Shown piece after piece: positions 1 to 7,237 of a stretch of DNA of 64,000 nucleotides. How positions within the stretch are numbered: position 1 is the stretch's first letter; the number at the start of each line of letters is the position of its first letter. The DNA is from Aminobacter sp. HY435 (GTDB taxonomy: Bacteria > Pseudomonadota > Alphaproteobacteria > Rhizobiales > Rhizobiaceae): contig NZ_JANKZL010000003.1 in assembly GCF_027568395.1 (NCBI RefSeq), positions 1 through 64,000 on the forward strand, read 5' to 3'. The position numbers and the translations under genes are program-made. The notes beneath the pieces are model-generated. The model searched no databases. It was given only the letters and a program-made list of their open reading frames with translations, and was not told where the DNA came from.

Positions 1-9
1 CCCCCGATT

Positions 10-918
10 CTACATGTTTTTTGGGTCCGTCCTTTGGGGGGCCAACACCCCCCCCCCCCCCCCCCCCCCCCCGTGGGTGGTAGTGTGGCCACGCCACCGC
101 TTGGGTGGCATGACGGTTGGCTTCATGTCCGGGGAGTTAAGCTCGGCCTCTTCCAAGGCCTGGCCGACCCACGCAAGCAAACCTTCCTTAGGGGCAACAA
201 CCAGTTGCGGACCCTTGAACTTGCCCCTAGATGAATACGTGTGTTCGGGGTCTGGCTGAAGTTCAAACCAACCCGTCTTTCGGATCAAGCAATCAAGCAA
301 AGCAACCCCTACGCGGAACTTCACTTCCTCGGTCCATGTATCCCACGTGAGGCTATTGTCCTTCTCTTTGAGCAGGTGGTTGAACCTATTGATGTTCACG
401 CGACGGCGATGCGTTGCTGTGGACTTGTTGCGGTCCATTTCGTCCTGGTAATGGTAGAACAGGCCGGGCTCTGTGGCCTCCCAATGGCGGACCCGCTGCT
501 CATACTCGCAGGTGCGCCCAATCTCCATCGCCAGCGTCACCAGCTTTTGGCGCTCCTTGGCGATACCATCAAGAACAGCCCGCAGCGTGACCAATGCGGC
601 CACGTTGGCGTCAAGCTCCTTCACGTAGGGGAGCGCAATGGGCTTCACGCCACGGGTCCGCTCCACGTCCTTGACCCACGATTTGATTGCGGCGGCCACC
701 TCAGGCAACCATTCGGTCATGAGGCCCCTGACGGCATTAACGCGCGTCATCTGGCCCCGGCTCTCGGCAATGATTACGCGGTCCCGCATCTTGTCGGCAC
801 CAGCCCGCATCATACCGCGCTCAAGCTCAACCTGGGTCTCCCACATCGGGTGGCTCTCGGGGGCGTCCCCGGGGGTCCACTCTTTATGAAGCAGGGAGAG
901 GTTGGCATGGATGTTCAT
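10..918 (-). CDS. T7-type single-subunit phage RNA polymerase, N-terminal part, disrupted
   Basis: This is the N-terminal promoter-binding part of a phage DNA-directed RNA polymerase, which would transcribe the phage's own genes from phage promoters. Landmarks shared with T7 RNAP, in order, are a basic helix ending RGVKPIALPYV, the AMEIGRTCEYEQR helix, the block around KFRVGVALLDCLIRKTGW, and the MPPKRWRG motif that matches VPPKPWTG of T7. The chosen ATG has GGAG six bases upstream and gives 302 codons. After MPPKRWRG the frame enters a poly-G tract (eight glycines) and stops 12 codons later. T7 RNAP has about 880 residues, so the palm and fingers with the catalytic aspartates are absent here. 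Either the gene is truly broken at the tract, or the tract is an assembly error and the gene continues off the left edge. Confidence 0.85.
   Translation of the reverse strand: MNIHANLSLLHKEWTPGDAPESHPMWETQVELERGMMRAGADKMRDRVIIAESRGQMTRVNAVRGLMTEWLPEVAAAIKSWVKDVERTRGVKPIALPYVKELDANVAALVTLRAVLDGIAKERQKLVTLAMEIGRTCEYEQRVRHWEATEPGLFYHYQDEMDRNKSTATHRRRVNINRFNHLLKEKDNSLTWDTWTEEVKFRVGVALLDCLIRKTGWFELQPDPEHTYSSRGKFKGPQLVVAPKEGLLAWVGQALEEAELNSPDMKPTVMPPKRWRGHTTTHGGGGGGGGVLAPQRTDPKNM
48..72. repeat. Homopolymer of 25 C (poly-G on the coding strand)
   Basis: An uninterrupted run of 25 cytosines lies inside the RNA polymerase gene. It encodes consecutive glycines in the frame that then stops, while the other two minus-strand frames stay open to the window edge. 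Such a run is exceptional in bacterial DNA. It may be a sequencing or assembly artefact (dark-cycle poly-G reads) or, less likely, a slippage-prone tract. Confidence 0.95.
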
Positions 919-959
919 GGAGTTCTCCATTAGGCAGTCAATGTGAAGCACACAAAGGA

Positions 960-991
960 AAGGCCGCGCCGTAGTCGCGTGGCGCAGCCTT
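960..991 (-). terminator. Hairpin before the phage RNA polymerase gene
   Basis: An inverted repeat forms an 11-bp stem on the minus-strand RNA (one G-U pair, 10-nt loop) and is followed by TCCTTTG. It lies between the 128-aa gene and the polymerase start. It could be a leaky intrinsic terminator or an RNA-processing hairpin. Confidence 0.55.
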
Positions 992-994
992 CAT

Positions 995-1015
995 GCCTCC
1001 CTTATGCCGGGAGGC
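995..1015 (-). other. Second small hairpin in the same phage intergenic gap
   Basis: A perfect 7-bp inverted repeat (GCCTCCC / GGGAGGC) with a 7-nt loop sits directly upstream of the 960-991 hairpin. Together the two structures fill most of the gap before the polymerase gene. They may form a regulatory or processing element. Confidence 0.45.
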
Positions 1016-1033
1016 GGTGTCCCCTGATGGGTC

Positions 1034-1420
1034 CTACTTTGCCTTGGTCAGCCAGAACGACACGCCGGCCTCGGGGGCTTCCTTGATGCCCTCCTTGCCG
1101 GTGCGGCCGAGCGTCACCAGAGTGATGGCCTCACGACCCTTGGCGAGCTTCTTCCAGGCGTTGAACTGGTCACGGATTTTGGTCTTGACGTAGCTGTCCG
1201 TCACCTTGTCGGCCGCAACGTCCCGCTCCATGACCCAGTAGGCGTGCGGGATGAACACGTGGGGCTGCTTGCCTTCGTTGGCGTCGGCCTCGTAGCGGTC
1301 GAACAGGCCCCGGAACGGCAGCTCATTGGAGCGTGGAGCGCGGCCCAGCGTTTCCGGGATGGGCGTGCTGAAGCTGGCCTCGAAATTGAAGGAGCGCTTT
1401 TCGGCGGCTTTGGCGTTCAT
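1034..1420 (-). CDS. Hypothetical prophage protein, 128 aa
   Basis: I do not recognise a family. The protein is soluble, charged and without a signal peptide or membrane segment, and it ends in SFWLTKAK. I start it at MNAKAAEKR because this ATG overlaps the stop of the preceding 60-aa gene by 4 bp (translational coupling); a longer frame upstream would overlap two other small genes. It lies just upstream of the phage RNA polymerase, so an early phage function is likely, but nothing in the sequence shows which. Confidence 0.6.
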   Translation of the reverse strand: MNAKAAEKRSFNFEASFSTPIPETLGRAPRSNELPFRGLFDRYEADANEGKQPHVFIPHAYWVMERDVAADKVTDSYVKTKIRDQFNAWKKLAKGREAITLVTLGRTGKEGIKEAPEAGVSFWLTKAK

Positions 1421-1599
1421 TTGCTTGTCGTCTCCGTGTCTGTTGTCCGAAACTTCTTCCTCAAGGTCAGCCCGGTGGCCGGGTCTCTTCTGACCTCGTA
1501 TCTGTAGAGACACCCCTCCGCCAAATCCAAGTCGGTGTAGGTGCCAATCAAGGGGAGGGTGGCGAAGGTGTCTACCACTTGCCGCGCGGGGTATCCCAC
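1417..1599 (-). CDS. Small hypothetical prophage protein, 60 aa
   Basis: It starts with GTG, preceded by AGGAGG at 4-nt spacing, the best ribosome-binding site in this stretch. It overlaps the previous membrane-protein gene by 28 bp and the next gene by 4 bp. The sequence begins MGYPARQVVDTF and ends in a hydrophilic tail rich in Thr, Lys and Glu. No domain is recognisable. Tight packing with its neighbours is typical of a phage early operon. Confidence 0.5.
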   Translation of the reverse strand: MGYPARQVVDTFATLPLIGTYTDLDLAEGCLYRYEVRRDPATGLTLRKKFRTTDTETTSK

Positions 1600-1745
1600 A
1601 TGACCTCCTGTCGTGTTCTGTCCTCAATCATCTTCGTATGGCTCTGGTAAACAGCCCCCAAAGCCAACAGGATGAGGAAGGGTGCAAGCAAGGGCATTCC
1701 TTCAAAGATGGTGTCCAAAACCTTCCAGAATGCCCGGCGTATCAT
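1572..1745 (-). CDS. Small membrane protein of the prophage, 57 aa
   Basis: The ATG overlaps the recombinase stop codon (ATGA), so it is probably translationally coupled. The protein begins MIRRAFWKVLDTIFEG, has one hydrophobic segment at about residues 18-33 (MPLLAPFLILLALGAV) and ends in a charged tail, DTPRGKW. A short basic N-terminus, one membrane span and a polar C-terminus would fit a small holin-like or superinfection-exclusion protein, but there is no direct evidence for either. Confidence 0.55.
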   Translation of the reverse strand: MIRRAFWKVLDTIFEGMPLLAPFLILLALGAVYQSHTKMIEDRTRQEVMWDTPRGKW

Positions 1746-2647
1746 TTCAAGAACCTCCGCATTTCCTCGGTGCCATAGCCACCAGTCAACCTAAGGTAAC
1801 CCATGGTGGTCGCAATGTCTTCATGGCGGAGGTACTGCCTCACCATGTCCAAGGGCATGTTGCAGTCCACGTGCAGGTAGCGTGCAGCCGAGCGGCGGAG
1901 GGCCTTGAGGGTTGCCCCATGTGTGTCCGCCGCGCCGATGTGTGCTCGGCATTGACCCCACCACCATACGAGCTGCTCATAGGTTAGGGTGAACATCGTA
2001 GCCCCGGGCTGCTCGGGGGCGTCTTCGAACTGCGCGATGGCCAGCTCTGCGGCCTCCTCCGAGAGGGGGAGCGTTATGTTGCCTGCGCTTGCCGTCTTGG
2101 TGCCGGGCACGGTAACGGCCATGTCCTCGGGCAGTCCATCAAGCCCCACGAAATGCGAGCGACAAAGGCGGAGCGTCTCTTCAACGCGGAAGCCTGTCCG
2201 CATCGTCCAAAAGATGAAGTGCGCAACCTGCCGAGCTTGGTGGTTCCCTTGGCCGCCGTTGTACAGTTCATCAAGCCACACCCTAAGGCGCTCGGCGTCT
2301 TCGGGTCGCAACCACCACTGAAGCTTGCGTTGCTTCTTGGGCCGCATGCCGTTGACCTGGATGCCCATGGCGGACAGGCAGTTGAGGCGCTTGGTGATGG
2401 TGGCCGGTGCCAGCCCCTCGCCATACCAGTGCGAGGTGGCCTGTTCGATCTTCTCTGGGGTGACCGCTGCGACCCGAACCTCGGATAGAAGCTCGGCGTC
2501 ATCATCGTGCTCGTCGTGCGTAATGAGTACCGCGATGTCTACAAGGGCACGCTCAGCCTGGGACAGGAGCGTCTTGCCGTTATCGCGGGCTGTGGCCCAG
2601 CGCTGGCGATAGGTTCGCTTCAAGGCTTCCTGGAGTGTCTCGGACAT
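1742..2647 (-). CDS. Phage tyrosine recombinase (second integrase), 301 aa
   Basis: The C-terminal half carries tyrosine-recombinase landmarks: the first catalytic Arg in RTGFRVEE (about residue 153), the second Arg in LKALRRS, a His in LRHEDIATTMGY and the nucleophile Tyr in MGYLRL about 20 residues before the end. In the H-x-x-R box the His is replaced by Lys (KALR), a tolerated but uncommon change. The N-terminal half looks like a SAM-like core-binding domain. The start has GGGGGA about 8 nt upstream. It heads the small-gene chain leading to the phage polymerase. It could be the true integrase or a second recombinase, for example for excision or multimer resolution. Confidence 0.8.
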   Translation of the reverse strand: MSETLQEALKRTYRQRWATARDNGKTLLSQAERALVDIAVLITHDEHDDDAELLSEVRVAAVTPEKIEQATSHWYGEGLAPATITKRLNCLSAMGIQVNGMRPKKQRKLQWWLRPEDAERLRVWLDELYNGGQGNHQARQVAHFIFWTMRTGFRVEETLRLCRSHFVGLDGLPEDMAVTVPGTKTASAGNITLPLSEEAAELAIAQFEDAPEQPGATMFTLTYEQLVWWWGQCRAHIGAADTHGATLKALRRSAARYLHVDCNMPLDMVRQYLRHEDIATTMGYLRLTGGYGTEEMRRFLK

Positions 2648-2679
2648 GAATGATCCCCCTACCCTATGTGGAAAACAAA

Positions 2680-2703
2680 GGGGCCGACCCTAAGGCCGAC
2701 CCC
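2680..2703 (-). terminator. Intrinsic terminator after the 187-aa prophage gene
   Basis: On the minus-strand RNA, GGGGTCGGCC pairs with GGTCGGCCCC (with G-U pairs), and the stem is followed by TTTGTTTTCC. It sits 30 bp downstream of the hypothetical gene and just upstream of the second recombinase, splitting the region into two transcription units. Confidence 0.7.
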
Positions 2704-2735
2704 CAATGCTCAATCCTCGTGGTGAGGAGGGAGGG

Positions 2736-3299
2736 TTACTCGCCCGTGCCCGTTGCTGCGAAGCGGGCCGCCTGGGCCTCTTCGAGCGCCGCCAGTTCGG
2801 CAGCGGTGCGGGTGTGGTCGCTCGCGATTTCGGTCTCAGCAAGGACGCCCTTGATGTCGCCGGTTTCGCGGTCGATGTCGAGCACGGTGGACATCACCTC
2901 CATGCGGAACTCGCTGTCCGCCTCAAGGGTGATTTCGTCGCCGGTCTCCATGTCGAGGCCGAGCCAGTCGAGGTCTTCATAGGCGAAGACTTCGGGCGAC
3001 TTGTGCGCATCGGCGTATTTCTCGCCAAGGCGGGAGGCGTAGAAAATGTGCCGTGCCGCCAACTGTGCAAGAACCAGTCCATCAGCCCACTCGGGCCGGT
3101 CGTGCTGTCCCGGGACAACCTGCCCGGTAAAGGCGTCAATCTGAAGCATGCCTTCTGCGTCCTTCTTGTGGACGAACGCAACCTTTCCGGTCAGCCCGAG
3201 GGCCACCGCTTCCGACGCACCGGCAACCGAAGAAAGGCCTTCAGGAGCGAGGGCGACCGCTGCGAACAGCGCAAGGTTGGCATGAAACAGTTTCTTCAT
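2736..3299 (-). CDS. Hypothetical prophage protein, 187 aa
   Basis: No family recognised. The start MKKLFHANLALFAAVALAP gives a short hydrophobic N-terminus that resembles a signal peptide or could be buried helix; an AAAGG lies 14-15 nt upstream, which is weak. The middle (RPEWADGLVLAQLAARHIFYASRL) and an acidic, strongly helical C-terminus look cytosolic. It lies between two recombinase genes and ends in its own terminator, so it may be a lysogeny-related or control gene, but that is only positional inference. Confidence 0.55.
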   Translation of the reverse strand: MKKLFHANLALFAAVALAPEGLSSVAGASEAVALGLTGKVAFVHKKDAEGMLQIDAFTGQVVPGQHDRPEWADGLVLAQLAARHIFYASRLGEKYADAHKSPEVFAYEDLDWLGLDMETGDEITLEADSEFRMEVMSTVLDIDRETGDIKGVLAETEIASDHTRTAAELAALEEAQAARFAATGTGE

Positions 3300-3391
3300 A
3301 TGGTCATATAACCTTTCAGGGTTTTCATCACTTTGCAAAGCGGGGGTCCTCCCCCCACGTCGCAAGCCATAGGCCGAAACTTAACGAAATG

Positions 3392-5041
3392 TCAAGCTTT
3401 TTCGACAGCAGCCAGGCGGAACTTCGGGAACTTCCCTAATGCCTCCGCCTGTGCCCTTATGGTAACCGAACCGTAACCCTGCCCAACAGACTTTGCGGCA
3501 TGCCCACAGATGGCATCAAGGATGCTGTCCGATATGCCAACCTCACGACCCACCGTCTTGAACAGGTGCCGCCACCCGTGGTTTGGCCGCACGGCTGGGT
3601 CAGTGACAACCTTGCGGGCAAACGCCACAAGCACGGTGTTCATGTTGGAAACCTCAAGCGGTGTCCCGCCCTTGGTAAACACGGCGTCGGACTTGAGGCC
3701 CTCCACCATGCCGGGGAAACCCTGCTCCACCAAGTCGGCATGAAGCACAACCTCACGGTACTGCCCGGTCTTCACGGAGCCTGCGTCCGGGGTGATGGTG
3801 AGCACCCAGTTGTCTCCCTCCTTGCGGAGGTCCTGCTTGCGCATCTGGACCACCTCGCTAACGCGGGCCCCAGTGTAGGCGCAGAGCCACGGCACCCAGC
3901 GCTTGGCCCGCACTGTCCATGCGGTATCCTTGTTGCCCGCCTTGACGCCATCCGCATGCGCCAGCAGGGCACTTGCCTCCTCGGGCGTAAAGCCCTTTGA
4001 GCGGGTGACCTTGGGCCTCGACTTCACGGGAGCCTTGATGCCCTCCGCTGGGTTGGCCGTGATGCCAAGCCGTGGGTGCGCCAGTGCCCACGCAAAGAGG
4101 GCCCGCAAGGTGGCCATATCGCCCATGTACACGGTGTTCCACGATTTGCCCTCAGCGAGGCGGGCATCACGGAAGGCAATCACGTCGTCCTTCGTGATCC
4201 GCTGCGCATCGTCATGCCCTAGGACCTCCTTAAAGCGCAGCACCGTGTTCTTGCGAGTGCGATAGGTGTTGGGTGAGTGGCCGAGGGGCTCCGCCTCCTT
4301 CCACCAGCCATCAAGGAGGTCCATCAGGGAGGTGGCAGACCCCGTGCTCAAAGCCTCTGGCTTGGCGGGTGGTGTCCACTCCGGGAAGCGGTTAGCATTA
4401 GGGTCGGGCGTGAAGTCCCCAGCCGCTTGGCGCTGGCGATTGGCAAGACCATCCTTCATTGCCTGGAGGAAGGCATTAAGCGCCAGATAGCGGGAGGCCC
4501 TGTCCGTTCCTGCATACCCCTCCGCCATCAACAAGCGGTCCAGGTGCGGCCCGAAGGCGGCATCAAGGTCCTTTTCGGCCGCAGCTATGAGCCCCTCGCT
4601 TGCCGCCTCCCAGCCCTCGGCCGCCAGCTCGGGCAACTCGGGGTCTAGGCTTGCGGGCACCCACCCACCCGTTGCTCGGTCGTAGTCCAGCGCCGTGGTG
4701 CGCTCCTTTGCGTGATCTTCACGCCATGCCGTATAGAAACGCTTGGCCATGCCGTGCGCTTCCTTGGGCGAGATTGGGAGGAGGTGCTGCGATCTGAGGG
4801 CGTGCCATACGGTCGCCAGATATGCGGCCACCTGGGCTTGTCGTGTCTTGGCCTCACGCGCCACGGTGGTGCGCAATGAGATTTGCACAGCCCGCATCTT
4901 GGGTGATACCGTTAGTGTCACGGTCTCGCCATCAACTGGGATATAGAGTTTTTGGCCGATGGCCTTGGTGGCAACGTCGGTAGGAATGCGCTGGACAAAC
5001 TGGTGATTGGCAGTGCCGGAACGCTTCAAGGGTCGCCTCAT
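3392..5041 (-). CDS. int: Prophage site-specific tyrosine integrase
   Basis: This is a 549-aa recombinase that would catalyse attP x attB integration. The N-terminus (RRPLKRSGTANHQFVQRIP) resembles the DUF6538/AP2-like arm region of phage integrases. A SAM-like core-binding domain lies around residues 240-330 (SPNTYRTRKNTVLRFKEVL). The catalytic domain has all the canonical residues: Arg in YTGARVSEV, H-x-x-R as HGWRH, His in ICGHA and Tyr in GQGYGS. I use the ATG at 5041; an alternative start 54 bp upstream adds 18 residues of poor character. It is the outermost prophage gene and lies 148 bp from phaC, the normal place for an integrase next to the attachment site. Confidence 0.9.
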   Translation of the reverse strand: MRRPLKRSGTANHQFVQRIPTDVATKAIGQKLYIPVDGETVTLTVSPKMRAVQISLRTTVAREAKTRQAQVAAYLATVWHALRSQHLLPISPKEAHGMAKRFYTAWREDHAKERTTALDYDRATGGWVPASLDPELPELAAEGWEAASEGLIAAAEKDLDAAFGPHLDRLLMAEGYAGTDRASRYLALNAFLQAMKDGLANRQRQAAGDFTPDPNANRFPEWTPPAKPEALSTGSATSLMDLLDGWWKEAEPLGHSPNTYRTRKNTVLRFKEVLGHDDAQRITKDDVIAFRDARLAEGKSWNTVYMGDMATLRALFAWALAHPRLGITANPAEGIKAPVKSRPKVTRSKGFTPEEASALLAHADGVKAGNKDTAWTVRAKRWVPWLCAYTGARVSEVVQMRKQDLRKEGDNWVLTITPDAGSVKTGQYREVVLHADLVEQGFPGMVEGLKSDAVFTKGGTPLEVSNMNTVLVAFARKVVTDPAVRPNHGWRHLFKTVGREVGISDSILDAICGHAAKSVGQGYGSVTIRAQAEALGKFPKFRLAAVEKA

Positions 5042-5189
5042 CTGTGGTGATGATGTATGACAGCCTTGTACGACAGTTCGGGGGCCAAATGTCAAGGAAA
5101 ATGCGCAACCTAGCGGAAATGCTCAAAAGGAAGCCGCCACGCGAGACATTATGTCAATAAAAGGCCCTTTGGGAGGACCTGCGAGGACC
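5042..5189. other. Prophage-host junction region upstream of phaC
   Basis: This 148-bp gap separates the divergent integrase and phaC genes and must contain one attachment half-site plus the promoters of both genes. No tRNA gene lies here, so integration is not into a tRNA. The exact core cannot be fixed without the other prophage end. A potential upstream phaC start at 5151 lies in this gap, but the ATG at 5190 has the better ribosome-binding site. Confidence 0.5.
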
Positions 5190-7019
5190 ATGGCGAAGGC
5201 AGACGATTCGGACAAGCCGAGCGGCGATTCCCCCTCCTCAGTCGAGCAGTATCTGGTGAAGGACCCCGAGCGCTTCGCGCTCAATCTCGCACGGATGATC
5301 GAACAGGCAGGCAAGGCGGCCTCCGCCTGGGCCGAACCGCGCGAAAAAGGCGAGATGCGCGACACCGTCGCCGAGCCGATGACCGACGTGGTCAAGACGT
5401 TCTCCAAGCTCACCGAATATTGGCTGTCTGATCCGCAACGCGCGCTCGAAGCCCAAACAAGGCTGTTTGCCGGCTATATGGAGGTGTGGGGCAACTCGAT
5501 CCAGCGCATGGGCGGCGAACCGATCGAGGACGCGATCAAGCCGGAACGCGGCGACAAGCGGTTCCTCGACCCCGAGTGGGGCCGCAACGCCTTCTTCGAC
5601 TTTCTCAAGCAAGCCTACCTGGTCACCGCGCGCTGGGCCGGCGACCTGGTCGAGCATGCCGACGGGCTGGACGAACATACGCGCCACAAGGCCGGTTTCT
5701 ACGTCAAGCAGGTCACCAATGCGCTGGCGCCATCCAACTTCATCCTGACGAATCCGGAGCTGTTTCGCGAAACAGTGGCGTCGAACGGCGAAAATCTTGT
5801 GCGCGGCATGAAGATGCTGGCCGAAGACATCGCCGCCGGAAAAGGCGATCTCAAGCTTCGCCAGGCCGACTACACGCCATTCGAAATCGGCAAGAACATC
5901 GCGACCACGCCGGGCAAGGTGGTGGGCCGCAGCGACGTCGCTGAAATCATCCAGTATGCGCCGACCACCGATAAGGTGCTCAAGCGACCGCTGCTGATCT
6001 GCCCGCCATGGATCAACAAGTTCTACATCCTCGACCTGAACCCGCAGAAATCGTTCATCCGCTGGGCCGTCGAGCAGGGCCATACGGTCTTCGTCATCTC
6101 ATGGATCAACCCGGACCAGCGCCACGGCCTCAAGGACTGGGAAGCCTATATCCGCGAGGGGCTGCAATATGGCCTTGACACGGTGGAACAGGCGACCGGC
6201 GAGCGCGAGGTCAACGCCATCGGCTATTGCGTTGGCGGGACGCTGCTCGCGGCGGCGTTGGCGCTCCTCGCCCAGGAAGGCGACCATCGCATCCGCTCGG
6301 TGACCTTCTTCACCACACAGGTCGACTTCACCCATGCCGGCGACCTCAAGGTGTTTGTCGACGAAGACCAGATCAGGGCGCTTGAAGGCGCGATGCGCGA
6401 CAAGGGCTATCTCGACGGCACCAAGATGGCGACGGCGTTCAACATGCTGCGCTCGGGCGATCTGATCTGGCCGTATGTCATCAACAACTACATGCGCGGC
6501 AAGGAACCGACGCCGTTCGACCTGCTCTACTGGAATGCCGATTCGACACGCATGGCCGCGGCCAACCACTCCTTCTATCTGCGCAACTGCTACCTCGAGA
6601 ACAATCTCTCGCAGGGGCGGATGGAACTCGCTGGGCGCACCGTGTCGCTCGCCGACATAACCATACCTGTCTACAACCTTGCGGCGCGCGAGGATCACAT
6701 CGCCCCTGCCCGCTCGGTCTTCCTGGGCTGCCGGTATTTTGGCGGCGACGTCGACTACGTGGTTTCGGGTTCCGGCCATATCGCGGGCGTGGTCAATCCG
6801 CCCTCCGCCGGCAAGTATCAGTTCTGGTTCAGCGGCAAGCCTTCAGGCGACTACGACACATGGCTTGCCGGAGCCAACGAGACGCCGGGATCATGGTGGC
6901 CGCACTGGCAGAGCTGGATCGAGGCCAAGGACGGCGAGCGCGTGGCGGCGCGCAAGCCTGGCGTAAGGGGCCGCGTGCTAGAGGATGCACCCGGCAGCTA
7001 TGTAAAGGTCCGCGTGTAA
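5190..7019 (+). CDS. phaC: Class I poly(3-hydroxyalkanoate) synthase
   Basis: It polymerises (R)-3-hydroxyacyl-CoA into polyhydroxyalkanoate on the surface of storage granules. The protein has an N-terminal PhaC domain (about residues 90-270) and a C-terminal alpha/beta-hydrolase fold. The lipase-like box GYCVGG carries the nucleophile Cys, the Asp lies in REDHIAP and the His in GSGHIAG, as in the class I family. At 609 aa the length is normal for class I. I start at MAKADDSDK because GAGG precedes it by a few bases. The gene stands alone next to a prophage, so its natural upstream region may have been altered by the insertion. Confidence 0.95.
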   Translation: MAKADDSDKPSGDSPSSVEQYLVKDPERFALNLARMIEQAGKAASAWAEPREKGEMRDTVAEPMTDVVKTFSKLTEYWLSDPQRALEAQTRLFAGYMEVWGNSIQRMGGEPIEDAIKPERGDKRFLDPEWGRNAFFDFLKQAYLVTARWAGDLVEHADGLDEHTRHKAGFYVKQVTNALAPSNFILTNPELFRETVASNGENLVRGMKMLAEDIAAGKGDLKLRQADYTPFEIGKNIATTPGKVVGRSDVAEIIQYAPTTDKVLKRPLLICPPWINKFYILDLNPQKSFIRWAVEQGHTVFVISWINPDQRHGLKDWEAYIREGLQYGLDTVEQATGEREVNAIGYCVGGTLLAAALALLAQEGDHRIRSVTFFTTQVDFTHAGDLKVFVDEDQIRALEGAMRDKGYLDGTKMATAFNMLRSGDLIWPYVINNYMRGKEPTPFDLLYWNADSTRMAAANHSFYLRNCYLENNLSQGRMELAGRTVSLADITIPVYNLAAREDHIAPARSVFLGCRYFGGDVDYVVSGSGHIAGVVNPPSAGKYQFWFSGKPSGDYDTWLAGANETPGSWWPHWQSWIEAKDGERVAARKPGVRGRVLEDAPGSYVKVRV

Positions 7020-7044
7020 CCACCTGTAATCCAGGGTGAGTTGA

Positions 7045-7062
7045 CCCTCTTGGCAAAGAGGG
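7045..7062 (+). terminator. Hairpin downstream of phaC
   Basis: CCCTCTT and AAGAGGG pair perfectly around a GGCA loop 25 bp after the phaC stop. There is no T-rich tail, so it may act as an mRNA 3'-end stabiliser or a weak terminator. Confidence 0.45.
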
Positions 7063-7237
7063 CGAAAAGGTGGCGCCCAAACATGATCTTGCCTCAATCG
7101 AGGCCTAGCCCAACAATTGGGGGATCACAGCCACGTGATCGGGCGCCGTTTCTTTCGCGGAAACGTCGTTTGCGTTGAAGTTCGAATTCATTCGCCAAGC
7201 GTAGTTTTTGGCCTGCAGTGCGTGAGAGGGGACCGGC

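Larger units (their letters stand above)
1..5150. mobile_element. Integrase end of a T7-like temperate prophage (partial)
   Basis: All genes here are on the minus strand. Reading from the host side they are a tyrosine integrase, a hypothetical protein, a second tyrosine recombinase, three small overlapping genes and a T7-type RNA polymerase N-terminus. None is a housekeeping gene, and the host gene phaC begins immediately to the right. An integrase placed upstream of a single-subunit polymerase is the known layout of temperate Autographiviridae relatives such as pelagiphages. The rest of the prophage lies beyond the left edge. The right boundary is only bracketed between the integrase start (5041) and the phaC start (5190). 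Confidence 0.8.

Noticed and set aside
241-933. Long plus-strand frame of 230 codons opposite the phage RNA polymerase
   Set aside because: It is the shadow of the polymerase frame; the minus-strand product has clear family motifs and the plus-strand product has none.
5042-5189. A tRNA-based attachment site for the prophage
   Set aside because: No tRNA-like cloverleaf is visible between the integrase and phaC.
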